Shown here one piece after another: positions 9,830 to 24,200 of a stretch of DNA of 64,000 bases. This stretch comes from Datnioides undecimradiatus (lineage: Eukaryota; Chordata; Actinopteri; Lobotiformes; Datnioididae). The position numbers and the translations under genes were made by a program. Numbering within the stretch: the first letter of the stretch is position 1; each line of letters begins with the position of its first letter. The stretch is taken from positions 13,669,516-13,733,515 of the forward strand of contig WARS01000011.1 of the NCBI GenBank assembly GCA_008933995.1, given 5' to 3'. A model generated the notes under the pieces. That model saw only the letters and a program-made list of their open reading frames with translations, did no database searches and had not been told where the DNA came from.

Positions 9830-12599
9830 TCTGTCAAGACCAAGCTGTTTGGAGCCTGAATGGTAGGTTTGGTTTGCCTGAAATTGAAAACCCTAAATGT
9901 GGGAGGGAAATCACCCCTTCCAGTATGACGGTATCATTTCTTCCCCAGTGTTTCTATCAATCCAAAGGGGCTGTTTTCCCTGGAGGGGGGTGTGGTGAGC
10001 TGATATGGCGGCAGATATCATTGCTCTCCTGTTGGATGGATGCTACATAAAGTGAGAGTGCTTTGTTCTATTGATCTGACACTCTCTATCAACCCCCCTC
10101 CCCCTTTTTATCACGATAGCATCGGGATTATAACCCTTTCTGCACCCTGATTCATATTCCCCATGCACCCCCCCACCATCTACAATGTGCATTTGGACTG
10201 GTTGGGTGATGGGGTGGTGGTGGTTGGGAGGGGGTTACCTTTGCATGAGCCCCTGTGGAGATCATTGGGGCTAAATCATGTTTACCCTCACCCCTCCCTT
10301 CTCCTACCACCTCCTCCTCTGCCAGGCAGATAGATGACAGCCACCTATTCTTTCCTCCAGACAGCAGGGTGTTTGCTGTTCCTCTTATCCACCCCAGAGA
10401 CCGGCCTTGTAACAGTGTTGTTCACCAGCAGGATCTGTCTCTATTTGCAGTGCCATGTTGTAAGAGGAACAAAAGTGTTTGTCTGAGGATTGAATACACC
10501 TAGATCTTGGATAACCCGCACACAATATAATATCCTTTTGGGCCGTGTATTATACTATTCTTCTAAATCCCTTTGGCTTTGCAATTTTCTGTGGAGTGAC
10601 ATTTTTTTTCTAATACATCCCCCTGGGCTGACAATAATGACTTTTTGTCTTGTGTATTTACAACAGTTCCCATCTCAAAGGAAACAATACTTTTTTTTGA
10701 TGAAAAGTCTGAATAATAACAACAGCCGTGGGGAACAAAGCAGCAAAAACATGATATAGAGATATGACCTTCATGTAAAGTCAGTTTCTGAACACATTAA
10801 AAAGAAATTCTTTGATATGTTTCCTCCAAAATTCATCCAATGAGAGCAAGTCCCTAAATTAATTCTACTCTGTTCTTTCTTAAAGATTCCTGCATTATTT
10901 ATGGGCCGCCACCACAGCAGATTATTATTTGCTTTGTGGTGTTTACATCCAAGATTTAAATCTAATCTCAGGAGACCGGGGTGGCCTCATGTTTGGACTG
11001 ACACATGGGCAAAGCATTATAATTAGTAGAGGTGGCCTTCTGATATCTGTCTGATGAAAAATAGGCTGACGGTTAACATGCACGCTGCAGTCACACTCAT
11101 TTCTCATCTATCCAGAGTGCTGCAGAGCCATGCAAATAGACTTATCAACTCACATATTGACACTTCTGGCTCTGAAACCTTTACTGCTGCTCAAAACAAT
11201 GGAACAAAATTTAGTTTGTGGTGCTCAAAACACTGACAAATTCAGCAAAAAACCCCCAAAAAACAAAAAACAACTTAGTCTGGGTAATTCACAAACCTCG
11301 CTGTCAACATTTTGCAGTAGAGACTTTATTTTGAAAGTAGGAGTAGTAGCCTGCTGAGTGCACACATGCCACTGTGTCACTGACCAATCTAAATTATTCC
11401 TTTGGTAATAATACAGCATTATATTTGTAATATGGTAGAAGATGGTAAAAGATGAACACTTGCTGGTAGGCGTATACAATACTGGGGCTGATGCCTAATC
11501 TCAGACAGGTGTGTAGGCAGGCAACTGATCAGATGAGCTCAGTTTTCTGTGATCACCTGATCACAGATGCTCAGATTTACAAAGCATCTGAAAAGGACAG
11601 ATGCTCTGTCCTTTTCATTCATGTGCATCAGATACTCATTCCAGGGGACTAATAATGTGATTAAAGCATACAGATTATAAATATTTGTGCACTCAGGTTA
11701 ATAATCAGGAACAGATTTATAATGCAATGAAGGCAATAAGCTGCCTGCCATTATGTTGATTTGTGGAAAACAACACCAACTCTACTGACTCTTCAGTGAA
11801 GCTGAGGAAGATACAGACTTGTCTGTCTGAATGGAGTCATAAACGGCAGGTGAAGTAAATTAGCAAATGTCTGGTAAACACAACCTCGGAATTAAGTTTA
11901 TGAGTCAGAGTTTAGTTTGAAACTAATTTAGGGTTAAAAGGAGACTGAACCTAAATCCAACACGCGACCAGAGAGAAGACTGCAAGTGAAGGCTACTTCC
12001 GGCCTGTCACCCCTTGCATCTCATAATAGGCAGCTGTTTGCTAGCACATGTTGACGTTCCTTAGCTTTTTTTTTGTCATAACCATAAACCAGTTACAATG
12101 GCAGGAACATTTACAGCTGTAACCACCGTGCTAATATTAGCAAACTCATAGCTTAGCATATCAACTAGCTAATACAATTCATAGCTTAGCTAGCTAAAGG
12201 CCAACCCAGGACGTTAGTAGCCAAACGTTAGCCAACGGTCGCCGTCAACGGAAGGTTCAGCAAGTCAGGCAACTTAAACTAAGGTTGAATGAATAATATG
12301 ATGATAATTTACACTGACTTAGTGAACAGTTGTGGATGGTGTAAATGTTTTTGTAAAGTTATACCGCTGCCCCACTTTTTGTGTAGAATGCGACAATTTT
12401 ATAAGACGACCCAATAATGTTCATATGAATAGTAACAAATTAGTCTTCGTGACTAAATGTCACTGTTTCAGCCAGTTAAGCTCATATACTGAGGTGAAGT
12501 TGAGTCATTTCATTTATTGTTATTAGTTTAAACTCAGAGATATAAACATAACCCGTATTTAAACATTGCTCAGGTCATCCAAATGATGCTAGGGAACCC

Positions 12600-13660
12600 G
12601 CTGGCGGAGTTTAGGAGGAACCCGGACACTACTGGTGGGAGTCACTCCTCCATGGTCCTGTGGAACAAGCGGGTCTAGCGCCCCCCTAAGCTGACAGTCA
12701 TAACCCTTCATCCAATCCACGGGGACAGGACCGCTGCTCTGTCAGTTTCTTTCCCCGCTCTTGAGCGCCCGGCGATGCGGTGCTGAGTAGGTGCGAGCAT
12801 CGTGAAGGACACACGGACGGACGCATTTGCCCGCTACGAAAGGTAAGGACACGGGGGGCGCTGGGAAGATACAGAGAAAACTGATCGTTTGAGATTATTT
12901 CCAGAGAAGCCGGGCGCTGCATTTTGACAGCTGGCGAAATCAGTGTTGTTTACAACATACTGAGTGGGATGCGCGAATGGGATGGAGCATATGCAGCCCA
13001 CCGCAATGCAGAATTGCAAACGATTTGGGTACGAAGAAACTGCATATTTGTGTCGTACTTGACAGATGCAGGGATACCGTCTGAGCAATATCGGACTTAT
13101 CGTGGCGTGGTGGGGATGATGCTGTTACATGATCTGCTGCACATCCTGGCACGCACTTCCCTCCCAAAAAATAGTCGGTGCATTGAGCAGACGGAATGAT
13201 GATGATGTGGTATGTTGCTCCACATATATAGCACTTATACTTTAAAGTAGAATGACTGAGTATTACATACAGTGACAGTTAGACCACGCCGGAGGCCATA
13301 GCCTAATAGCGCCGCGCATACCGATGATTCAAACTGCCGCCTGCCTTATAGCCAAGAGATTAGGAAGCGCCAGACGACTGTAAACACTTTCATCTGGGGT
13401 GGAACTAAAACGCATGTCCTGGTGCTAGTGCCACGATTGATTGACGCATATGGTTGGGCTCTGTTATCTTTACCGGTAGATTCAGCAGTAGTGCTTAGTA
13501 ATGGCCCATTGCAGGGTTATTCTGTCAGGATGTCAGGTGCTGGAGAAGGTGTCATGGGCGCGTCCGGACTCACCAGACTAAGCTTCAGTGAAGAGAAACT
13601 GATCATGCTACACGTTGCCAGGTCAGACCGGTCTAGGGACTGCCAGAAGTCCTAGAAGGA
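12600..13660 (+). promoter_or_regulatory. CpG-rich candidate promoter region of the contactin gene
   Basis: CpG dinucleotides are much denser here than in the flanking AT-rich DNA, notably at 12,680-12,870 and 13,280-13,330 (GCGCCGCGC). It lies upstream of the contactin coding exons on the right side and just beyond the intergenic region. No clear TATA box is visible. The promoter assignment is inferred from composition and position. Confidence 0.45.
12690..12842 (+). other. cntn1: Candidate non-coding first exon (5' UTR) of the contactin gene
   Basis: CpG-rich sequence ends in ACGAAAG followed by the strong donor GTAAGG at 12843. The first coding exon at 44,311 begins with a 3' splice site (TCCTTAAG), so at least one upstream non-coding exon must exist. 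This is the best candidate I can see. The start coordinate is approximate. Alternative first exons, for example near 33.6 kb, are possible. Confidence 0.4.
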
Positions 13661-16600
13661 TGTCACCATAAATGCTGCACGATAAAGGGTTAATTTTTAA
13701 AAAATATTATCTCACCCACTGATGACATAGAAATAGTTAATGAGGGTGCAGTCACTGTAATAATAATCTCACACAAGTCATGCAACTATGCAGTGAATAA
13801 CAACAATCACAGATGTGATTCTTTGAGTTTAAAAACATCACCTTGTTATTCTGGATCTAATGTGCAGGTCACTGATAGGAAATTGTAATGATGTCAGTTA
13901 CAGGGACTAAGTAAGCCTCAAAGTCAGTGTATGCCTTAAAGACCACTATATCACATAATGGGTTGATATTAAAAAAAAGCACGCTCAGGGTTTTCATAAT
14001 GTTCAATAATGGCACGTCCCTGCAGACTGCAAAGTATCAGTTAAAACACTCCAACTTCCATGTAGCTCTAATGAACTCATAAATGTGATTCATGATGTAA
14101 ACAACATAAAACTACAAGGGAATAATGACATCTAAAGGACCTCTTTGTTTGATGTTCACAGTTCCAGTACGTTTGCTTTTGTGAAGGGGGAGCTGATTGA
14201 ACCTGGTATTTTGGATTATTGTCCTCAGATAAACATAATAAGCAGGTTTATGCATTGAATAGGTAAGCATTAAATAGTAGTTTACCTCTTTAAATTCTTA
14301 AAACCTTGTGTTGCTCATGGAGTATAAAGCCATAGTCAGTTGATCAGTAACTAAATCTCTGACAACTTTGTGATCCTGGACACTCTGCACTGTTTTTGAC
14401 CCAATTTTTCTTTTCAGCCTTAGTTGCCTTCCACTGCCATGTGTGAGATTTTTCACTGTGTGTTTGTCCTGACTGAATCAGAGCCATAAATGTGGCACAA
14501 AATGTCAGAGGGATTCCATGGCCGCCTGTCAGGTGGAGCACTTTATGAATCTTGTAAGCTTGACTGCTGCTAATACATCCTCTGCTGTCCTGTGTACACC
14601 CTGAGGACAGTCCCTCTCCTTCATGCTAGGTGAATGAATTTACTCTGCTCAGAAGTAGGCTAACCTACTGCGTGTCTGGCATCATCTTACATTTCTATCC
14701 CCCTTGCTCTATAACGAAATATGTAATATATAGCGTTTTGAATTTCGTAATAAGCTGTTCCCTGCCAGCACACTGGCTGTAGGTCCACAGTGGCTCCCAG
14801 AGCCTGCATGACGAGGAACTTTTTACATAACACAGTACCCTGCAAGATATGGCTGTTCTGTGATGCATTTCAAGGCTACAGCCTCAGCCTCCATTAGTGT
14901 CACAGTCAAATGACTCAACATAACCGTACACTTACTTCTCCTTTGGTTTGAAGCGTCAGTCACACACATCTGTCATGTATTGAGGTAGACAGGCTAAGCT
15001 TACCTGAGGCAGAAAATAGAACTGTCTTCAACCTACCCATCTCCACTTCAGGCAGCATGTAACTTATGAACATGAGTCGAGGGTGAGAGAGAATTCTTTT
15101 ACTCCTCTGGTGTATGTTTTTTTTTTTTCACTGGAAATCCATCCAGCGGATGAAGAGATTTTCTTTTATATTCAGGAAGACAAATATTTTTTTTCCATTT
15201 TCCCATGTTCTTTACACACTAATGTCTTTATATAAGCAGATGACTATGGTGCTCAAAGCAGAACCTTGGACATTTGCCATCTAAGATTAAGGTAATTTTA
15301 GAGTTGTTTCAGAAGATTAGATTTATTTCCAGATGTCCTTCCAAGCCTTGGTCGACAGATTCTTGGGCAAAGAGTCAAAGCATTATCTGAACAGAGGAAG
15401 AGAGATTTTGCGTGTGATTTTGAAAAGACTCTAAACTGATTAGCAGTGCTGGCACTTTGCAGCAATCGGGCTAGTTTGTTAGACACTGTTCGTTCTGTCA
15501 CACCGAATGTAGTGTCTGTCACGCTGGAGGGAATACATACCGCAAACTTGTTTCATTGTTAAAATGGATGATATAGCACGAGACGACAGCCAGCGCACAT
15601 AAACATTTGTGTGCCTGAACACGCACAAACACACGGTCCTCACTGTGTGTGTAAGTGTTTTTCTTGTCCTGCTGACAAAACATGCGATGCTCTCATCTTG
15701 ATGCTTCCTTTAGATTGCTCAGCAATTTACGCACCGGCGATCAATAGCGAGATCCACTAATGGTACGGCAGTGAGGCAGAGACATGACGTGTTCTGTGTT
15801 TGCCTGGAGACAGACCTCTCCTCTGTTCATGCCTGAGGAGGAGAAAGGGCCTCAGTCCCCATCTGCCATCTTTGGCTGTCTGAATGCTACCAGGCCTGCC
15901 ATTGATTCTCCCACTGTGGACTTCTCCATGCTCTCTGCATGCATGTGACCCTATAGATCTTATGTGCAGAGTGGGGAAAAACTCGGTGCACGTTGGTATC
16001 CCACTTGTTGATTATCCATCATATTTTTGTAATGTTCAACCAAACTGTAAACGGAGTTACTTCTTTTGATTATCTTGTCAAATGGTGCCATTGTTTCCTT
16101 TGTAAAGCCAGCAGGTAGGAAAGGGAGCCAGGTTAGAACTGAAATGATTAATCAAATTAATCAAATGACAAGAAATAATCAGGCTCTGTTGATGAGAGCC
16201 TGTTTTTGTTTTGTTTTTTTCATTTTTATCAAACAAAAATGCCTTGCCTGTCCAGAAATAAGAGGCAGATTGATTGGTAATGAAAATAAACCTTTGTTGC
16301 CACCTCGGCGCTGCTGACATATCTTGAAGCACCTTACACTGTTTTATATGTTTAGTACGTTACTCTCAAATCATTCACTTTGTTTGACTGAATAAGGTTT
16401 TGTTGGTGATGCTCTATTTCATGGGTCAATAGTTTTTGTTTGATTCTAACAGTCTTGAAAAGATGTTCCCGTCTCAAAAAGATGAGGTTGGTTAAAATGC
16501 GGCCTGCACCAATGTCATTTTCAATTCTGAAGACGAAAATCGACCAAAACACACAAATTATATCAAATAAATCTATTTATAGCATTAATGCTCCTGGAGA

Positions 16601-18889
16601 AAGATATTATTCATTTACTGACAAGATAACAAAGGGTTTTAAAGAAATGGCTTGGTTGTAAAAACGTCAAAGACCAAACTTCCCTCAGGATAAAATTTAA
16701 AGTGTCCTTCATCGTAGAACATTTAATCTTCTTTTTATCAGTGTGATTTTGTCTGTTGATAAACTGCCTCAGTGGCCCATGTAGCTATGTGTTTTTTCTG
16801 CCAAAGTGATGCCTCATTCAAAATCAAATTATTCTGTTTCCATTAAGATAATGTGGACCGCACAAGCGGGTAATGTTCAGAAATTGCCTGGTATCTCTCC
16901 TGATACTCGTGGAGGAAACAGGATGACATTGATCAGTGTCATCAGTGTTATGTGGAAGTTTCATCTTCACTGACAAGAATCTGTCTGGCTTCTGTTGGGG
17001 CAGAGTTTAGTTGTTTTTTTTTTACAAAATCCTAATTTAAATAACGTTAAGAAAAAATAGCCAAGTTTTTTGTTAAACAGGTCAGTGGTGAACTGGGTAA
17101 ATGTTTGATTCATGGACTGATGCGTTTATTGGTTTACAGGCCAACTGTGTGTGTGGCTGACGATTTGAAATGTTAGGATTAAATGGATAATTTAAGACAT
17201 TATTTTAGCAACAATTAAGAATGATTCAATTCTGTAACTAGGTTACGTTTGACAAGATTCCTCTTCTTTCCTCTGATTCGTTGCTCGTTTCCTCTGAGAT
17301 ATTTTTAGACTTTACAATCAAAGTAAATCTTTTGGGATTTATGGACTCAATTAGAAGGAGATTACAAATGTGTGCCCTTCGCTTGCTAATTTCTGTTAAC
17401 GGCGTGATCAGCCTTTTTGGTTTTCTCAGATAATATTTGACTTTCTTCGTTACACTGTCAGCACAGACAATTGTTTGTTTGCTTATTAGCAGGGCAGACC
17501 TTATCTGGCGTCACTGCAATGCATTCAGTTTCTGTGGTAATATCAGGAGTCATTTGCTCATCAAATACCTAATTGCCTTTTGGTTGTTGTTAACCAGTAC
17601 TAAAGAGATTTGCATTTAATGATGATAAGATGTAAAAGTGACAGTATTGCAAGGTTAACAAGTTCAGAGGAGAGTTTTCACTAATTAAGTAGTCAATTTT
17701 AAGCATCTTAATGTGAATGGGTCTTAATTAAACCACACCTCAAAGTGTCAGATTACCTCTTGTGAATTTGTTTAACATTTCACTGAGCAGAAATATTGTG
17801 TTACACAGAGTGGACTGAATTCTCACATGGGAGTCTTGAGCCATCTGTTTTTCCACCTTCCTTGATGCAGGCAGATACTTTGTTTACAGGACTGTTAAGA
17901 AGCTGTGCAGTCAGACAACAATATATGCTATTTTGGTCCTGTAAGAGATGACTTTCAATTTCATGCAATTTGGAGATCAGTGGAGTGTGTCTGATTTATT
18001 CCCCAGGATTTCAGCCGGTGCTGCAGCGTAGGAAACCTCTGTATATAAACTACTGTACACTTGTCAACAGGTAAATCTCCAATTTGTTTAGATTTTTTTT
18101 TTTCATGGTGTTACAAAGGGCGCTTCAGAAATAATCAACTTTTATTCTCGCAAAACCCTACCCACAAATTAGCGTAATAAATATAGATATCCCCTCTGAC
18201 ATGGCAATTTATTTTATAATCTCAACATGAAAGCCAGTATTTACCATCATTTTAAAGATTAGAGTGCCTCCGTATCTTTCATCATTGACAGTCTTAGTAA
18301 TGGGCAGCATTGTTTTGGATTAAATCCCATTTAATCTGCGTTCATCATGGGATTTTGAAAGCTTGCCATAGTTTCAACGGCTTGCACTGTTAGCTTATAT
18401 TGCCAGGGATAAAGAACAACACCGCGACGGTGCAGGGAACTGTCCAATTAGGTAAGAAAGAGTCTTTCTCGTTGGGGCCAAGCCACTCTTGGGGCTTTTG
18501 AGCAGGGCCTGTTGCTATGGTGCTGGGAGCATGTGGTAGACAAGAACACACCTTGATGTACATGCTAGTTCAGCATTCAAAGCTCCCAAACATAACCACA
18601 CTCCTCTGTTTATACCACCACCTTTCATGTATACTGTATGATGTTATTCATGCTAACCCATCGTGTGTTGCCTCACAGTGATGATATACGCTGTATATGT
18701 TTGACAGCTCAGTCCTGTTACTGCTTTGGCGTACTAACCTGGAGTCACGAACTCCCCACCAGCTGTGCATTGAAAATAATGAAAGACTGCAGGTGTCAAA
18801 GGGGATTCTTACACTTATCAGAAATGTCCTTGGTGAGAAACATATTAGTTCTTTAGCTGGTTGACCCTTAGCCCTCTGTGAGAAGGACA

Positions 18890-18914
18890 GTGTGTGTTTG
18901 TGTGTGTGTGTGTG
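18890..18914. repeat. (TG)n microsatellite
   Basis: An alternating TG tract with one TTTG interruption. Confidence 0.85.
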
Positions 18915-21212
18915 AGAGAAGTGTATGTATAGAGGGCTAATCGCAGAGAAAGCCCAAAGGCGAAGGCCTCCTGGCACGTGGAGCGCATACTGAAGGAGCC
19001 GAGCTCTTTGGAAGCCTCATTATACATTTAGGGGCGTCCTGTTTTCCCTCTCTCTGGACAGCTGGGCAGCTAAATTGTTTGTGGATCAATAGTTTAGCTT
19101 CCTACTGGCTCCACAGAGTGAGTGAAGTGCATTTAAACCCAAGAAATCCCATTTCGCTTGGCAGAGATGGGAAACATAGCACCAGGGGCCTCAGCAAGTG
19201 CTATTGCTATCCCTATTATTCAATCTCCCCATTTGTTTACCTGCAGTGCTTCTGCTGAGACCACCCATAGTAATTTTACTTTCATGTTATCTAATTTTTT
19301 TTCGATTTCTTTTTTCTTTACTACACAGTTTCATCCATAAATAGGCCCCTTTTCCATCTATTTGCTATATTTGTGCTATATATATGTGCTATATTTTAAA
19401 ATCATTCACTGGATGCTCTGATCACTGAGAGATCTTCACTAGCAGGATTGATTGAAAGTCATAAGGCTGTGTTGTGCTCCCCTACAGACCAACTGATTGT
19501 ATATTAATGGCGCTTATTACGCCTGGACCCTGGCTGCAGCCTGTCTGCATTGATTCAACACTTATTTAAAATGCTTGTTGTTTTTCAGTTCAGCTCTTTG
19601 GCCATGTAAAAGGCAGGGAGAGAAGGAAGGAGGGTTCGGGGTATAATGAGAAACACATTGGAACAAAACATTTGGAGCTCCCCCTTCATTCCTTAGATCA
19701 GTGTAACCAGAAATAAAAGCTGTGGCTGGTGTAGGCTCTGGGCTGTGGGCCGCCGCTGTCCTCTTCTGGCTCTCTCGCTGTGCTGCCGGTGTATTTGTGT
19801 TTCATCGGTCAACCCCCAAGATCCTGGACCCTAGGCTGCATCTCTACATGAAGAGCCCATTGATGTGGGCAACATTAGCATTCGATGTAGGCGAGCAGCA
19901 CAAACAGGTTGGTTTCCCATTTCACACTAACAGACCTGTTCTCTCTGGATTCTTTCAAAGGGTCTCAAATCAGCCCTCTTGTTGCATGGCTAATGAGAGT
20001 GGATAAAAGAGGTCAAACAATGCTTATGTAGCCCTCCTCAGTCCAGGCAGTGTACTCTTTGTACACAGCCTCGACCTGCCAAATGCCACGTCAGGGCAAC
20101 ACTTTTTAGCTAGTGTGACACTGTCACATCTGGCTCACAGACTCACATGGTGATGTAACCACCTGCGTCATGTTTTCTGTAGGTGCTAGTGGGACAATAC
20201 ACCAGCACTAATAGCTTCCGACAAACTACCATAAAATGTCCCTGAACAAAAGTTGTTCTTTCCAGTTGGCATATCATTATTCAGATCTGAACCCAGCGTG
20301 CTGAGGGAATCTGGCTGACTTATGCATGAGACTTGTGCGCTAATTATCCTGCAGATTCTTTTCCTTGGCTCTGTTTGTAGCTGCAGGAGCGTCTGTTGCA
20401 ATCTGCTAATTCATGGTGCTGACATTATTCTCACAATTTTACTTAGCAACTGCAAAATTGCCCCCGAGAAGAAGCGGCTAATATTACCCCATGAAAAGTA
20501 ACACATTCGATCTTGGTGTTTACCATCTCTGTGTTTTAATTATCATCATGAGTCAGACTACTGCTTGAGCAAGTCATCCTGATGCCAAGAGTGAGAGAGC
20601 AGTGGAAGGAGAGTAGGGGAAGCCAGCTTTCTAATTACTGAGCCTTTTCTTCGACCACTGGACATTTCACCCTCATCCTAGAGAAATTTATATGAAGAGT
20701 AAACAGGCAGATAATGAAGATTTGAGTGAAGATACCGCGCCTTTTATTCTCATTACTGGCTGTCTAGACAGAGGGAGGTGCCAGCAATCACAACATCATT
20801 TCCCTATCGAACTGAAAATAGCTCTCACATTATTCCATGGAGAAAAATAAGCAACACATGCATATTAATAGAGTATTTTTTCAGAGGTCAGCAGGGTTTG
20901 GCAGAGGACAGCTTCCATACTGTATGTGTGGGCGTCATGGTGACATGTGTCAGTAGCATAGTGGCCAGTGTCACCGGTTGGATTATTCATGAAGAAGGTG
21001 TAATGGAAGTGAGTGAAGGAAAGGGCATCCAGAGGTGAATCTGACTGGGAGAAAGAGCACTGAATCCTTTTTGTCACTGTGGTGTTCACACACACATATC
21101 CACGCCTTTGCAGTACTGACTCTTATCTGCAACACACAGCTCCACTCATGCTGCACACACAGGGCCATAGTGTGTGGAGGACAGACGGCGCGAAGGGCAC
21201 AACGTCACAGTC

Positions 21213-21268
21213 AGGCAAGCACACATACACCCTGTAAACACACACAAACACAAACACACACTTACATG
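21213..21268. repeat. CA-rich imperfect simple repeat
   Basis: A run of ACACAY and CACAAACACA units. The overlapping open frames rich in His, Thr and Cys are translations of this repeat. Confidence 0.75.
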
Positions 21269-24200
21269 CACAATGGATGGAAAGAGGAGGGGGTGTACTT
21301 TTCTTAATTCCCCTGCAACAGAGGACAACGAGACAAAGCAAAACACTGCCCTTCTATATGACTGGAGGGGGATGGAAAGTACTGCATGTTGAGAGACTGC
21401 TGGAGTACTTAATGATATTCACATTGACCCATGACCAACCAGATTATAATTTGACTGCAGTGCAATGAAAAGGTTGCAAAAATATAATGCCTACAGCTGT
21501 TTGTATAATAAACATCAATTTAAATAATTTGATAAGTCTCTCTTTCCCCCTACATTAAAAATAAGTCAGAAATTGTCAATGCATTTCTAATTACAGTTTA
21601 ATAGTTTGACTTTAACTCATTTTTTTACTTGTTTTTTTCAGTTTTTGCAAAGTATCTCTAATATCAAAGGGTTAACCGTTAAGAAAATCTTGCTAAATTG
21701 AGCAGCAAAAATAATAATTACTTGAAAATCTTTTAACAAGGTCTAAACCTGATCCTCATGGCTGTAGTTTTACTCAAGCAATGGCCTGAATATAAGTCTG
21801 CACAATGTAGGTGAGAGGGCCCTCTGAGTACTCTTAAGGCAGTCAAGCAAAAGCATCTGTTTGAGGCATAATATATGAAAAGTCTCTTAACCTAGTTTAG
21901 CTATCTTGCTGCGATTGGAGGGAATGGAGGCTTGATTAGAAATGCTGTAAACCATGTAGCTGCGTGGGCTGTCAGGAGCTGTGTCTCTGACAGCGGTCGG
22001 ACTGTGCGCAAACAGCTTCATAACAGCGAAGAGATCATTTCCTTACGTAAAGTGATAATCTTGCGATCTGAATGCCAGTATCTCCCACACATCTGCATCT
22101 CCTCATGCCAAAACAGCCAAGTAATGTCGTGATGTGCCTTAAGGGCTTGTGCATTAACCTAGTCATAGTCACAGAATAGTTGGTTGATCATGGCCTGGCA
22201 TCGTGATCTAAGCGCCATTTTCAATACGTCTCCCTCTGTTCCTCTCTGTTGTTTAAGTGGGCACCTGTTCTGTGTCATGAGCCATGATCACATGGTGTGA
22301 CTTGGCTAAGAGGCACCAGATGACTCAGGTCTTTGCCCAGGCTGTGCTCATTGTCAGTCGGCACACACACTGCTATCCAACAGGCCGTCTGACTGTGGCC
22401 ATGTGCTCAGCAGTAAACACAGGTGACTGGCTCTGTTGACATGGACAGTGTGTTCTGGACTTGAATGTATATGATGGTGGAGGAGTGCTCGGTTCACGTA
22501 CAGTGTTTTGTCTGTTTTTACATGTGCCCCTGCATGTACAAATTAACAGAAACAACAGAATCTTCAGAAACAACAGGAGAAACAGTAAATTGGATAATGT
22601 GTTCACATGCCATACTATATCAGCAAATATTGACTTGTCCCAACTGTCATAATCAGGTTTTTGGCAATTTGAAAAAGCTCTCATGCTGACTGTTTTAAAT
22701 AGTATAAGCAGCTTCTCAAGGAAGGAGAGCTTGAGTGCCAAATAACAGGGGAATATTATTTTACACATAAATGCACCCATTGAGAAAGACTGTGGAGTTT
22801 GCAGGGGCACAAGGAGTGGAGGAAGACTTCCTGGTGGGTAGGCATGAATATGCATGGTGCTGCTTAAAAGCACTGGCACAGACGAATACAGTATGGCAGT
22901 CAATGGATTCACAGAGCAGGCTTTGTCTCCTTTACTTTCAACTCTGGAGGAGGTGTCTGAGCCTCTTGTTTGAACTGTTCAGGCCCAAAGTGCCACTGCT
23001 TCCAAAGAGAACTCTCTAATCTTGCTTAAGACAATCTTTTACATCTTATAAATGCAATATCAATCGAGGAGACTTATTTTGGGTTAATTTTGTTTCCTCA
23101 CTAATTACTTATTTATCAGTAAGATCGCAGGGTGTTTACATTCCCCTTCCCAACTTGGAATTATGATATTTCATCTGGGATTCATTAATTTTGAATTGGT
23201 TTAATGAATCACTAAGTGGTTTACCAAAGTAAACAACTTAACATGTCTCTGATCCACCACAGATCTATAAAAAGGCCTTCTTATCGTCCACACATATTCT
23301 TCGGATTAGATCTTCGGATCACATTTGCGTCTCTCCTTCTCATTTCCTGGAATTTTCTGTCATTCACATCTGCCTTGGAGAGAAATTTACAGGAAATAGG
23401 AAAGTGAACTATCTGCTGTCAAGTTCTGAATGCTGCAAATTGTGTAACATTGCCCCATTGCATTTGGCTGCTGTTGAACCAAAACTACAGTGGAATTGGG
23501 AGTTAACAGCCGCAATGGCATCACCAAATGAAATTATCAGTCCCAAAGCTTCAGCACATCCAGTGCGTGCATCAGCTGGCTGCCCCTGTCTGCCTCTCCC
23601 ATTCTTGTGTCTTGATCCGTTTTTCTACAGTCTCTGTGTAGCTGCGATTTTTGACATACTGTGACAATGCGAGTGAAGCTTTGGCCACAGGTTTTCCTAC
23701 AGGGACAGATTATGATGAGAGAGAAAAAAAAACAAACAGAAAAACAGATCTGGTTGTTGAGCAAATGCAGATACATGGTTCTTGTACAAACACACAGCAA
23801 AGGACTTAATAATGTATATAGCACACTAGTTAGAAACTGAGTAGTCAAAATATGGTGAAATGTAAAGCAGCAATTTACTGTGAACAAACAAGACCAGTAA
23901 AAACCCAGCTAGACTGGCTCATTGCATGAAAGGATATTTCTTTACTCCAGACTCAAGTGTAAACAGAGAGATTCTCATATGGTGTGAATGAGGCATACGC
24001 TGTCCTGGTACCATGAATACTCATTTGCACTCTAAATCACAGCTGAAAAGCAGAATTTAATCATGTTTATCAAAAACTGCACTGCTGGGTTTGTTTTAGA
24101 AAATTATTCAGGCTTCAGGATGTGACCAGTTTTCAAATATTTTTGTCTTTTGAACGTTCTCAGATGTCACATATTATTGGGACCTCTTTGGTTGTGGTCT

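Larger units (their letters stand above)
7160..12590. other. Intergenic region between nrcam and the contactin gene
   Basis: About 5.4 kb with no recognised gene. It holds the interspersed repeat at 7430-7948, two CTCF-like motifs at 8338 and 8802, a short (AC)n tract at 9813-9829, and near 12.05-12.25 kb a GCTAGC/GTTAGC-rich stretch that may be repeat-derived. The short open frames between 8.2 and 11.5 kb show no known domain. Confidence 0.6.

Noticed and set aside
12850-12866. CGGGGGGCGCTGG as a CTCF site at the putative promoter
   Set aside because: The 5' half of the motif does not align. It is ordinary GC-rich promoter sequence.
22373-22912. 179-codon minus-strand open frame, the longest in the window
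   Set aside because: No domain, signal or family pattern. The composition is rich in Leu, Phe, Ser and Pro as expected for a chance frame, with no splice or promoter context.
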